From Eutreptiella sp. 'Long Island Sound 2002' (Eukaryota; Euglenozoa; Euglenophyceae; Eutreptiales; Eutreptiaceae), in assembly GCA_964036045.1 (NCBI GenBank), contig OZ038388.1:32385759-32449758 (forward strand): DNA of 64,000 nucleotides, written 5' to 3'. The translations under genes and the position numbers were made by a program. Below, in pieces: positions 15,301 to 27,836 of this stretch. A model generated the notes under the pieces. The model had not been told where the DNA came from. It saw nothing but the letters and a program-made list of their open reading frames with translations, and searched no databases. The number at the start of each line of letters is the position of its first letter. Position 1 is the first letter of the stretch.

Positions 15301-17369
15301 GGGACTTCCATGGGGACATCCATGGGGACATCAATGGGGACATCCATGGGGACATCCATGGGGACATCCATGGGGACATCAATGGGGACATCCATTGGGA
15401 CATCCATGGGGACATGCATGGGGACATCAATGGGGACATCAATGGGGACATCCATGGGAACATCCATGGGGACATGCATGGGGACATCAATGGGGACATC
15501 AATGGGGACATCCATGGGGACATCAATGGGGACATCCATGGGGACATCAATGGGGACATCAATGGGGACATCCATGGGGACATCCATGGGGACATCCATG
15601 GGGACATCCATGTGTACCTCCATGGGGACATCAATGGGGACATCAATGGGGACATCCATGGGGACATCCATGGGGACATCCATGGGGACATCAATGGGGA
15701 CATCCATGGGGACATCCATGGGGACATCCATGGGGACATCAATGGGGACATCAATGGGGACATCAATGGGGACATCCATGGGGACATCAATGGGGACATC
15801 AATGGGGACTTCCATGGGGACATCAATGGGGACATCAATGGGGACATCCATGGGGACTTCCGTGGGGACATCCATGGGGACATCAATGGGGACATCAATG
15901 GGGACATCCATGGGGACATCCATGGGGACATCAATGGGGACATCAATGGGGACATCCATGGGGACATCCATGGGGACATCAATGGGGACATCAATGGGCA
16001 CATCAATGGGGACATCCATGGGGACATCAATGGGGACATCAATGGGGACTTCCATGGGGACATCAATGGGGACATCAATGGGGACATCCATGGGGACTTC
16101 CGTGGGGACATCCATGGGGACATCAATGGGGACATCCATGGGGACATCCATGGGGACATCCATGGGGACATCAATGGGGACATCAATGGGGACATCCATG
16201 GGGACATCAATGGGGACTTCCATGGGGACATCCATGGGGACATCCATGGGGACATCAATGGGGACATCCATGGGGACATCAATGGGGACATCAATGGGGA
16301 CATCCATGGGGACATCCATGGGGACTGCCATGGGGACATCAATGGGGACATCAATGGGGACATCAATGGGGACATCCATGGGGACATCCATGGGGACATC
16401 CATGGGGACATCCATGGGGACATCCATGGGGACATCCATGGGGACATCAATGGGGACATCAATGGGGACATCAATGGGGACATCCATGGGGACTTCCATG
16501 GGGACTTCCATGGGGACATCCATGGGGACATCCATGGGGACATCCATGGGGACATCAATGGGGACATCCATGGGGACATCCATGGGGACTTCCATGGGGA
16601 CATCCATGGGGACATCCATGGGGACTTCCATGGGGACATCCATGGCGACATCAATGGGGACATCAATGGGGACATCCATGTGTACATCCACGGGGACATC
16701 AATGGGGACATCCATGGGGACATCCATGGGGACATCCATGGGGACATCCATGGGGACATCCATGGGGACATCCATGGGGACATCCATGGGGACTTCCATG
16801 GGGACATCCATGGGGACATCAATGGGGACTTCCATGGGGACTTCCATGGGGACATCAATGGGGACATCAATCGGGACATCCATGGGGACATCAATGGGGA
16901 CATCAATGGGGACATCCATGGGGACATCCATGGGGACATCCATGGGGACATCCATGGGGACTTCCATGGGGACATCCATGGGGACATCAATGGGGACATC
17001 CATGGGGACATCCATGGGGACTTCCATGGGGACATCCATGGGGACATCCATGGGGACATCCATGGGGACATCCATGGGGACATCCATGGGGACATCCATG
17101 GGGACTTCCATGGGGACATCCATGGGGACATCAATGGGGACTTCCATGGGGACTTCCATGGGGACATCAATGGGGACATCAATGGGGACATCAATGGGGA
17201 CATCAATGGGGACATCCATGGGGACATCCATGGGGACATCAATGGGGACATCAATGGGGACTTCCATGGGGACATCAATGGGGACATCAATGGGGACATC
17301 CATGGGGACATCCATGGGGACATCAATGGGGACATCCATGGGGACATCAATGGGGACATCAATGGGGAC

Positions 17370-19530
17370 ATCAATGGGGACATCCATGGGGACATCCATG
17401 GGGACTTCCATGGGGACATCCATGGGGACATCAATGGGGACATCCATGGGGACTTCCATGGGGACATCAATGGGGACATCAATGGGGACATCAATGGGGA
17501 CATCAATGGGGACATCCATGGGGACATCCATGGGGACATCAATGGGGACATCAATGGGGACTTCCATGGGGACATCAATGGGGACATCAATGGGGACATC
17601 CATGGGGACATCCATGGGGACATCAATGGGGACATCCATGGGGACATCAATGGGGACATGAATGGGGACTTCCATGGGGACATCCATGGGGACATCAATG
17701 GGGACATCCATGGGGACATCAATGGGGACATCCATGGGGACATCCATGGGGACATCAATGGGGACATCCATGGGGACATCAATGGGGACATCAATGGGGA
17801 CATCCATGGGGACATCCATGGGGACATCCATGGAGACATCCATGGGGACATCCATGGGGACATCAATGGGGACTTCCATGGGGACATCAATGGGGACATC
17901 AATGGGGACATCCATGGGGACATCAATGGGGACTTCCATGGGGACATCCATGGGGACATCAATGGGGACATCCATGGGGACATCAATGGGGACATCCATG
18001 GGGACATCCATGGGGACTTCCATGGGGACATCCATGGGGACATCCATGGGGACATCCATGGGGACATCCATGGGGACTTCCATGGGGACATCCATGGGGA
18101 CATCCATGGGGACATCCATGGGGACTTCCATGGGGACATCCATGGGGACTTCCATGGGGACATCCATGGGGACATCCATGGGGACTTCCATGGGGACATC
18201 CATGGGGACATCAATGGGGACATCCATGGGGACATCCATGGGGACATCCATGGGGACATCCATGGGGACATCCATGGGGACATCCATGGGGACATCCATG
18301 GGGACATCCATGGGGTCATCCATGGGGTCATCCATGGGGACTTCCATGGGGACATCCATGGGGACATCCATGGGGACATCCATGGGGACATCCATGGGGA
18401 CATCAATGGGGACATCCATGGGGCCATCCATGGGGACATCAATGGGGACATCCATGGGGACATCCATGGGGACATGCATGGGGACATCCATGGGGACACC
18501 CATGGGGACATCCATGGGGACATCCATGGGGACACCCATGCGGACATCCATGGGGACATCCATGGGGACATCCATGGAAACATCAATGGGGACATCCATG
18601 GGGACATCCATGGGGACGTCCATGGGGACATCAATGGGGACATCCATGGGGACACCCATGGACACATCAATGGGGACACCCATGGGGACATCCATGGGGA
18701 CATCAATGGGGACATCCATGGGGACATCCGTGGGGACGTCCATGGCGACATCAATGGGGACATCCATGGGGACACCCATGGACACATCAATGGGGACATC
18801 CATGGGGACATCCATGGGGACATCCATGGGGACATCCATGGGGACATCCATGGGGACATCCATGGACACATCAATGGGGACATCAATGGGGACATCCATG
18901 GGGACATCCATGGGGACATCCATGGGGACATCAATGGGGACATCCATGGGGACACCCATGGACACATCAATGGGGACACCCATGGGGACATCCATGGGGA
19001 CATCAATGGGGACATCCATGGGGACATCCATGGGGACGTCCATGGGGACATCAATGGGGACATCCATGGGGACACCCATGGACACATCAATGGGGACATC
19101 CATCGGGACATCCATGGGGACATCCATGGGGAGATCCATGGGGACATCCATGGGGACATCCATGGACACATCAATGGGGACATCAATGGGGACATCCATG
19201 GGGACATCCATGGGGACATCCATGGGGACGTCCATGGGGACATCAATGGGGACATCCATGGGGACACCCATGGACACATCAATGGGGACATCCATGGGGA
19301 CATCCATGGGGACATCCATCGGGACATCCATGGGGACATCCATGGGGACATCCATGGGGACATCCATGGGGACATCCATGGGGACATCCATGGGGACATC
19401 CATGGGGACATCAATGGGGACATCCATGGGGACATCAATGGGGACATCAATGGGGACATCCATGGGGACATCCGTGGGGACATCCATGGGGACATCCATG
19501 GGGACTTCCATGGGGACATCCATGGGGACA
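17370..19530 (+). repeat. 2160-bp segmental repeat, first copy
   Basis: Starts near 17370 and runs 180 units. Its markers include ATGGGGACATGA at about 17650, a GGAGAC unit near 17832, paired GTCATCC units near 18313, and a run of CACCCATGGACACATCA units from 18651. The next 2160 bp repeat it nearly base for base. Confidence 0.93.
18640..19290 (+). repeat. Nested sub-repeat with GACACATCA markers
   Basis: The paired marker CACCC then ATGGACACATCA occurs near 18651, 18771, 18951, 19071 and 19263. The spacing of 120 then 180 bp repeats, giving a 300-bp (25-unit) sub-period inside the 2160-bp repeat. The same series recurs in the second copy near 20811-21390. Confidence 0.8.
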
Positions 19531-21400
19531 TCAATGGGGACATCCATGGGGACATCCATGGGGACTTCCATGGGGACATCCATGGGGACATCAATGGGGA
19601 CATCCATGGGGACTTCCATGGGGACATCAATGGGGACATCAATGGGGACATCAATGGGGACATCAATGGGGACATCCATGGGGACATCCATGGGGACATC
19701 AATGGGGACATCAATGGGGACTTCCATGGGGACATCAATGGGGACATCAATGGGGACATCCATGGGGACATCCATGGGGACATCAATGGGGACATCCATG
19801 GGGACATCAATGGGGACATGAATGGGGACTTCCATGGGGACATCCATGGGGACATCAATGGGGACATCCATGGGGACATCAATGGGGACATCCATGGGGA
19901 CATCCATGGGGACATCAATGGGGACATCCATGGGGACATCAATGGGGACATCAATGGGGACATCCATGGGGACATCCATGGGGACATCCATGGAGACATC
20001 CATGGGGACATCCATGGGGACATCAATGGGGACTTCCATGGGGACATCAATGGGGACATCAATGGGGACATCCATGGGGACATCAATGGGGACTTCCATG
20101 GGGACATCCATGGGGACATCAATGGGGACATCCATGGGGACATCAATGGGGACATCCATGGGGACATCCATGGGGACTTCCATGGGGACATCCATGGGGA
20201 CATCCATGGGGACATCCATGGGGACATCCATGGGGACTTCCATGGGGACATCCATGGGGACATCCATGGGGACATCCATGGGGACATCAATGGGGACATC
20301 CATGGGGACTTCCATGGGGACATCCATGGGGACATCCATGGGGACTTCCATGGGGACATCCATGGGGACATCAATGGGGACATCCATGGGGACATCCATG
20401 GGGACATCCATGGGGACATCCATGGGGACATCCATGGGGACATCCATGGGGACATCCATGGGGACATCCATGGGGTCATCCATGGGGTCATCCATGGGGA
20501 CTTCCATGGGGACATCCATGGGGACATCCATGGGGACATCCATGGGGACATCCATGGGGACATCAATGGGGACATCCATGGGGCCATCCATGGGGACATC
20601 AATGGGGACATCCATGGGGACATCCATGGGGACATGCATGGGGACATCCATGGGGACACCCATGGGGACATCCATGGGGACATCCATGGGGACACCCATG
20701 CGGACATCCATGGGGACATCCATGGGGACATCCATGGAAACATCAATGGGGACATCCATGGGGACATCCATGGGGACGTCCATGGGGACATCAATGGGGA
20801 CATCCATGGGGACACCCATGGACACATCAATGGGGACACCCATGGGGACATCCATGGGGACATCAATGGGGACATCCATGGGGACATCCATGGGGACGTC
20901 CATGGCGACATCAATGGGGTCATCCATGGGGACACCCATGGACACATCAATGGGGACATCCATGGGGACATCCATGGGGACATCCATGGGGACATCCATG
21001 GGGACATCCATGGGGACATCCATGGACACATCAATGGGGACATCAATGGGGACATCCATGGGGACATCCATGGGGACATCCATGGGGACATCCATGGGGA
21101 CATCCATGGGGACACCCATGGACACATCAATGGGGACACCCATGGGGACATCCATGGGGACATCAATGGGGACATCCATGGGGACATCCATGGGGACGTC
21201 CATGGGGACATCAATGGGGACATCCATGGGGACACCCATGGACACATCAATGGGGACATCCATCGGGACATCCATGGGGACATCCATGGGGAGATCCATG
21301 GGGACATCCATGGGGACATCCATGGACACATCAATGGGGACATCAATGGGGACATCCATGGGGACATCAATGGGGACATCCATGGGGACACCCATGGACA
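19531..21400 (+). repeat. 2160-bp segmental repeat, second copy
   Basis: Near-identical to the preceding copy at a constant offset of 2160 bp (for example the ATGA unit at 17659 and 19819). I saw a few differences, such as 18121 against 20281 and 18721 against 20881. After about 21360 this copy lacks three units present near 19213. Confidence 0.93.
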
Positions 21401-21949
21401 CATCAATGGGGACATCCATGGGGACATCCATGGGGACATCCATGGGGACATCCATGGGGACATCCATGGGGACATCCATGGGGACATCAATGGGGACATC
21501 CATGGGGACATCAATGGGGACATCAATGGGGACATCCATGGGGACATCCGTGGGGACATCCATGGGGACATCCATGGGGACATCCATGGGGACATCCATC
21601 GGGACATCCATGGGGACATCCATGGGGACATCAATGGGGACATCCATGGGGACATCAATGGGGACATCCATGGGGACATCAATGGGGACATCCATGGGGA
21701 CATCAATGGGGACATCAATGGGGACTTCCATGGGGACATCCATGGGGACATCCATGGGGACATCAATGGGGACTTCCATGGGGACATCCGTGGGGACATC
21801 CATGGGGACATCCATGGGGACATCCATGGGGACATCCATGGGGACATCCATGGGGACATCCATGGGGACATCCATGGGGACATCCATGGGGACATCCATG
21901 GGGACATCCATGGGGACATCCATGGGGACATCCATGGGGACATCAATGG

Positions 21950-24640
21950 GGACTTCCATGGGGACATCAATGGGGACTTCCATGGGGACATCCATGGGGA
22001 CATCCATGGGGACATCAATGGGGACATCAATGGGGACATCCATGGGGACATCCATGGGGACATCAATGGGGACTTCCATGGGGACATCCATGGGGACATC
22101 CATGGGGACATCCATGGGGACATCAATGGGGACATCAATGGGGACATCAATGGGGACATCAATGGGGACTTCCATGGGGACATCAATGGGGACATCCATG
22201 GGGACATCAATGGGGACATCAATGGGGACATCAATGGGGACATCAATGGGGACTTCCATGGGGACATCCATGGGGACATCAATGGGGACATCAATGGGGA
22301 CATCCATGGGGACATCCATGGGGACATCCATGGGGACATCCATGGGGACATCAATGGGGACATCAATGGGGACATCAATGGGGGCACCCATGGGGACATC
22401 CATGGGGACATCCATGGGGACATCAATGGGGACATCCATGGGGACATCCATGGGGACATCAATGGGGACTTCCATGGGGACATCCATGGGGACATCCATG
22501 GGGACATCAATGGGGACATCCATGGGGACATCAATGGGGACATCAATGGGGACATCAATGGGGACATCAATGGGGACATCAATGGGGACATCCATGGGGA
22601 CATCCATGGGGACATCAATGGGGACATCAATGGGGACATCCATGGGGACATCCATGGGGACATCCATGGGGACATCAATGGGGACATCCATGGGGACATC
22701 CATGGGGACATCCATGGGGACATCCATGGGGACATCCATGGGGACATCAATGGGGACATCAATGGGGACTTCCATGGGGACATCAATGGGGACTTCCATG
22801 GGGACATCAATGGGGACTTCCATGGGGACATCCATGGGGACATCCATGGGGACATCAATGGGGACATCAATGGGGACATCCATGGGGACATCCATGGGGA
22901 CATCAATGGGGACTTCCATGGGGACATCCATGGGGACATCCATGGGGACATCCATGGGGACATCAATGGGGACATCAATGGGGACATCAATGGGGACATC
23001 AATGGGGACATCCATGGGGACATCAATGGGGACATCCATGGGGACATCAATGGGGACATCAATGGGGACTTCCATGGGGACATCCATGGGGACATCCATG
23101 GGGACATCAATGGGGACTTCCATGGGGACATCCGTGGGGACATCCATGGGGACATCCATGGGGACATCCATGGGGACATCCATGGGGACATCCATGGGGA
23201 CATCCATGGGGACATCCATGGGGACATCCATGGGGACATCAATGGGGACATCAATGGGGACTTCCATGGGGACATCAATGGGGACTTCCATGGGGACATC
23301 AATGGGGACTTCCATGGGGACATCCATGGGGACATCCATGGGGACATCAATGGGGACATCAATGGGGACATCCATGGGGACATCCATGGGGACATCAATG
23401 GGGACTTCCATGGGGACATCCATGGGGACATCCATGGGGACATCCATGGGGACATCAATGGGGACATCAATGGGGACATCAATGGGGACATCAATGGGGA
23501 CTTCCATGGGGACATCAATGGGGACATCCATGGGGACATCAATGGGGACATCAATGGGGACATCAATGGGGACATCAATGGGGACTTCCATGGGGACATC
23601 CATGGGGACATCAATGGGGACATCAATGGGGACATCCATGGGGACATCCATGGGGACATCCATGGGGACATCCATGGGGACATCAATGGGGACATCAATG
23701 GGGACATCAATGGGGGCACCCATGGGGACATCCATGGGGACATCCATGGGGACATCAATGGGGACATCCATGGGGACATCCATGGGGACATCCATGGGGA
23801 CTTCCATGGGGACATCCATGGGGACATCCATGGGGACATCAATGGGGACATCCATGGGGACATCAATGGGGACATCAATGGGGACATCAATGGGGACATC
23901 AATGGGGACATCAATGGGGACATCCATGGGGACATCCATGGGGACATCAATGGGGACATCAATGGGGACATCCATGGGGACATCCATGGGGACATCCATG
24001 GGGACATCCATGGGGACATCAATGGGGACATCCATGGGGACATCCATGGGGACATCCATGGGGACATCAATGGGGACATCAATGGGGACATCAATGGGGA
24101 CATCCATGGGGACATCCATGGGGACATCCGTGGGGACATCAATGGGGACATCCATGGGGACATCCATGGGGACATCAATGGGGACATCCATGGGGACATC
24201 CATGGGGACATCCATGGGGACATCAATGGGGACATCAATGGGGACATCCATGGGGACATCAATGGGGACATCAATGGGGACTTCCATGGGGACATCCATG
24301 GGGACATCCATGGGGACATCAATGGGGACTTCCATGGGGACATCCGTGGGGACATCCATGGGGACATCCATGGGGACATCCATGGGGACATCAATGGGGA
24401 CATCCATGGGGACATCCATGGGGACATCCATGGGGACATCCATGGGGACATCCATGGGGACATCAATGGGGACATCAATGGGGACATCCATGGGGACATC
24501 CATGGGGACATCCATGGGGACATCCATGGGGACATCCATGGGGACATCAATGGGGACATCAATGGGGACATCCATGGGGACATCCATGGGGACATCCATG
24601 GGGACATCAATGGGGACATCCATGGGGACATCCATGGGGA
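21950..24640 (+). repeat. 1332-bp tandem duplication
   Basis: Lines around 22021 and 23353 match at a 1332-bp (111-unit) offset, and the rare unit ATGGGGGCACCC sits at 22378 and 23710 with the same offset. Further copies of this rare unit at 25150, 25510, 25954 and 26122 show that the block was copied again with other lengths. End points are approximate. Confidence 0.8.
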
Positions 24641-27148
24641 CATCAATGGGGACATCCATGGGGACATCAATGGGGACTTCCATGGGGACATCCGTGGGGA
24701 CATCCATGGGGACATCCATGGGGACATCCATGGGGACATCCATGGGGACATCCATGGGGACATCCATGGGGACATCCATGGGGACATCCATGGGGACATC
24801 CATGGGGACATCCATGGGGACATCAATGGGGACATCAATGGGGACATCCATGGGGACATCCATGGGGACATCCATGGGGACATCAATGGGGACATCCATG
24901 GGGACATCCATGGGGACATCAATGGGGACATCCATGGGGACATCAATGGGGACTTCCATGGGGACATCCATGGGGACATCCATGGGGACATCAATGGGGA
25001 CATCAATGGGGACATCCATGGGGACTTCCATGGGGACATCCATGGGGACATCAATGGGGACATCAATGGGGACATCCATGGGGACATCCATGGGGACATC
25101 CATGGGGACATCCATGGGGACATCAATGGGGACATCAATGGGGACATCAATGGGGGCACCCATGGGGACATCCATGGGGACATCCATGGGGACATCAATG
25201 GGGACATCCATGGGGACATCCATGGGGACATCAATGGGGACTTCCATGGGGACATCCATGGGGACATCCATGGGGACATCCATGGGGACATCCATGGGGA
25301 CATCAATGGGGACATCAATGGGGACATCAATGGGGACTTCCATGGGGACATCCATGGGGACATCAATGGGGACATCAATGGGGACATCAATGGGGACATC
25401 AATGGGGACATCCATGGGGACATCAATGGGGACATCCATGGGGACATCCATGGGGACATCAATGGGGACATCCATGGGGACATCAATGGGGACATCAATG
25501 GGGACATCAATGGGGGCACCCATGGGGACATCCATGGGGACATCCATGGGGACATCAATGGGGACATCCATGGGGACATCCATGGGGACATCAATGGGGA
25601 CATCCATGGGGACATCCATGGGGACATCAATGGGGACATCAATGGGGACATCCATGGGGACATCAATGGGGACATCCATGGGGACATCCATGGGGACATC
25701 CATGGGGACATCCATGGGGACATCCATGGGGACATCCATGGGGACATCAATGGGGACATCAATGGGGACATCCATGGGGACATCCATGGGGACATCCATG
25801 GGGACATCCATGGGGACATCCATGGGGACATCCATGGGGACATCCATGGGGACTTCCATGGGGACATCCATGGGGACATCCATGGGGACATCCATGGGGA
25901 CATCCATGGGGACATCCATGGGGACATCGATGGGGACATCAATGGGGACATCCATGGGGGCACCCATGGGGACATCCATGGGGACATCCATGGGGACATC
26001 CATGGGGACATCCATGGGGACTTCCATGGGGACATCCATGGGGACATCCATGGGGACATCCATGGGGACATCAATGGGGACATCCATGGGGACATCAATG
26101 GGGACATCAATGGGGACATCCATGGGGGCACCCATGGGGACATCCATGGGGACATCCATGGGGACATCCATGGGGACATCAATGGGGACATCAATGGGGA
26201 CATCAATGGGGACAGCAATGGGGACATCCATGGGGACATCCATGGGGACATCCATGGGGACATCCATGGGGACATCAATGGGGACATCAATGGGGACAGC
26301 AATGGGGACATCCATGGGGACATCCATGGGGACATCAATGGGGACATCCATGGGGACATCCATGGGGGCATCCATGGGGACAGCAATGGGGACATCAATG
26401 GGGACATCAATGGGGACATCCATGGGGACATCAATGGGGACATCAATGGGGACATCAATGGGGACATCAATGGGGACATCCATGGGGACATCCATGGGGA
26501 CATCAATGGGGACTTCCATGGGAACATCCATGGGGACATCAATGGGGACATCCATGGGGACATCCATAGGGCCATCCATGGGGACATCAATCGGGACATC
26601 CATGGGGACATTCATGGGGACATCCATGGGGACAGCAATGGGGACATCAATGGGGACATCCATGGGGACATCAATGGGGACATCCATGGGGACATCCATG
26701 GGGACATCCATGGGGACATCCATGGGGACATCCATGGGGACATCAATGGGGACAACAATGGGGACATCCATGGGGACATCCATGGGGACATCCATGGGGA
26801 CATCCATGGGGACATCAATGGGGACATCCATGGGGACATCAATGGGGACATCAATGGGGTCATCAATGGGGACATCAATGGGGACATCAATGGGGACATC
26901 CATGGGGACATCCATGGGGACATCAATGGGGACTTCCATGGGGACATCCATGGGGACATCAATGGGGACATCCATGGGGACATCCATAGGGCCATCCATG
27001 GGGACATCAATGGGGACATCCATGGGGACATCAATGGGGACATCAATGGGGACATCCATGGGGACATCCATGGGGACATCCATGGGGACATCCATGGGGA
27101 CATCCATGGGGACATCCATGGGGACATCCATGGGGACATCCATGGGGA

Positions 27149-27156
27149 CATCCATG
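27149..27156 (+). repeat. Left copy of 8-bp target-site duplication
   Basis: CATCCATG directly before the inserted element. The same eight bases follow the element at 27837-27844. Because the flank is a tandem repeat, the match alone is weak. However, deleting the element and one copy restores an unbroken 12-mer phase. Confidence 0.7.
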
Positions 27157-27190
27157 CACTACTGTCGAAATAGGGATTTTACGACGCGTC
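27157..27190 (+). repeat. Left terminal inverted repeat
   Basis: Begins CACTACTGTCGAAAT and reaches the first GACGCGTC. It pairs with 27804-27836 with a few mismatches and a 2-3 base length difference. Confidence 0.7.
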
Positions 27191-27215
27191 AGGCCCCGAC
27201 ACCTCCCGACGCGTC

Positions 27216-27335
27216 GTACATCCCCGACGCGTCGGGCCCCGACACCTTGTACGACACTGTACGACGCGTCGTACATCCCCGACGCGTCGGGCCCCGACGC
27301 CTTGTACGACACTGTACGACGCGTCGTACAGTGTC
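27216..27335 (+). repeat. 55-bp direct repeats, left arm of the element
   Basis: Units begin GTACATCCCCGACGCG at 27216 and 27271, a 55-bp period. Each holds two nested palindromes, CCGACGCGTCGG and GTACGACGCGTCGTAC. Confidence 0.85.
27308..27335. repeat. 28-bp perfect palindrome
   Basis: The sequence from GACACTGTACGACG to its exact reverse complement is palindromic over 28 bases with no spacer, centred on CGCG. It closes the left arm of the element and could extrude as a cruciform. Confidence 0.9.
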
Positions 27336-27448
27336 TTAAGCAACACTCTGCCCCCCCCCCCTCTCTTAAGCAACACTCTGCCGCCCCCCCCCCCCCCCCT
27401 CTCTTAAGCAACACTCTGCCCCCCCCCTTCTATTAAGCAACACTCTGC
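27336..27448 (+). repeat. Four TTAAGCAACACTCTGC copies with poly-C
   Basis: TTAAGCAACACTCTGC starts at 27336, 27366, 27404 and 27433. The first three copies are followed by C runs of differing length and a short CT stretch, giving spacings of 30, 38 and 29 bp. The length variation sits in the C runs. Confidence 0.9.
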
Positions 27449-27556
27449 ACAGGGGGAGGGCGGTCTGGGGTCTGTAGACACTGTGCACCACAGGTAGACG
27501 CGGCCTGCTAATTGTAGACACTGTTGGCATGTTGTAGACGCGAATTGCCAATATTT

Positions 27557-27583
27557 GGGAAGGGGGCCGAAGGCCCCCTTCCC
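27557..27583. repeat. 12-bp stem hairpin with GAA loop
   Basis: A perfect 12-bp stem, GGGAAGGGGGCC with GGCCCCCTTCCC, surrounds a three-base loop near the middle of the element. It resembles a strong terminator hairpin, but in this eukaryotic, non-coding setting I treat it only as a structural feature. Confidence 0.85.
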
Positions 27584-27703
27584 CCAAGACGGTCCGCTGC
27601 CATCGTTTACCCGCCTAGAGGGGGAGGGCGGTCGTACTATGTCGTACTGTGTCGTACGGTGTTGGTGCTGTACGACACCTTGTACGACACTGTATGACGC
27701 GTC

Positions 27704-27803
27704 GTACATCCCCGACGCGTCGGGCCCCGACGCCTTGTACGACACTGTACGACGCGTCGTACGCTCCCGACGCGTCGGGCCCCGACGCCTTGTACGACGC
27801 CCC
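27704..27803 (+). repeat. 55-bp direct repeats, right arm of the element
   Basis: Units starting at GTAC, 27704 and 27759, show the same 55-bp period and the same orientation as the left arm. The arms are therefore direct repeats although the outer ends are inverted. A shorter partial unit leads into the right terminal repeat. Confidence 0.82.
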
Positions 27804-27836
27804 GACGCGTCGTACAATGCATTTCCGACAGCACTC
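27804..27836 (-). repeat. Right terminal inverted repeat
   Basis: Its reverse complement begins GAGTGCTGTCGGAAAT, then TACGACGCGTC, matching the left end. It is immediately followed by CATCCATG. Confidence 0.7.

Larger units (their letters stand above)
1..27156 (+). repeat. 12-bp minisatellite array, left block
   Basis: Continuous head-to-tail copies of ATGGGGACATCC and ATGGGGACATCA, about 2,260 units, already in progress at base 1. The main variation is C or A at unit position 12. Rarer recurrent variants include ACTTCC, TGTACATCC, ACAGCA, GCCATCC, GATATCC, GTGGGG, ACGTCC and CACCC. Read from the ATG the unit gives Met-Gly-Thr-Ser; the other forward frames give Gly-Asp-Ile-His/Asn and Trp-Gly-His-Pro/Gln, and the reverse frames give Met-Ser-Pro-Trp/Leu and Asp-Val-Pro-Met/Ile. 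All frames are open by arithmetic, so openness is not evidence of a gene. Length changes are rare: three 11-bp units were seen, at 697, 10008 and 11219. The run is one strand-polar satellite with GGGG every 12 bases on the plus strand. Confidence 0.98.
27157..27836. mobile_element. 680-bp non-autonomous TIR element (MITE-like)
   Basis: The only interruption of the minisatellite. The left end CACTACTGTCGAAAT and the reverse complement of the right end GAGTGCTGTCGGAAAT align. Both are followed by TACGACGCGTC, giving imperfect terminal inverted repeats of about 33 bp. Flanking CATCCATG copies suggest an 8-bp target duplication. Inside are 55-bp direct repeats rich in the palindrome CGACGCGTCG on both arms, a central part with TTAAGCAACACTCTGC copies and C runs, and a strong hairpin. 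I see no credible coding sequence, so it would need a transposase in trans. The superfamily is not assigned: an 8-bp duplication suits hAT, P, Merlin or Zisupton types, while the CACTA-like left end is not matched by the right end. Confidence 0.75.

Noticed and set aside
984-27173. Reading frames of thousands of codons across the 12-mer array
   Set aside because: A 12-bp unit without stops on either strand is open in all six frames; length carries no information. Several frames overlap completely.
27179-27820. Open frames rich in Arg/Val/Thr inside the 680-bp element
   Set aside because: They arise from repeated GACGCGTCGTAC units on both strands and contain no domain.
27157-27836. CACTA-superfamily transposon
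   Set aside because: The left end starts CACTA but the right end does not mirror it, and the apparent target duplication is 8 bp rather than 2-3 bp.
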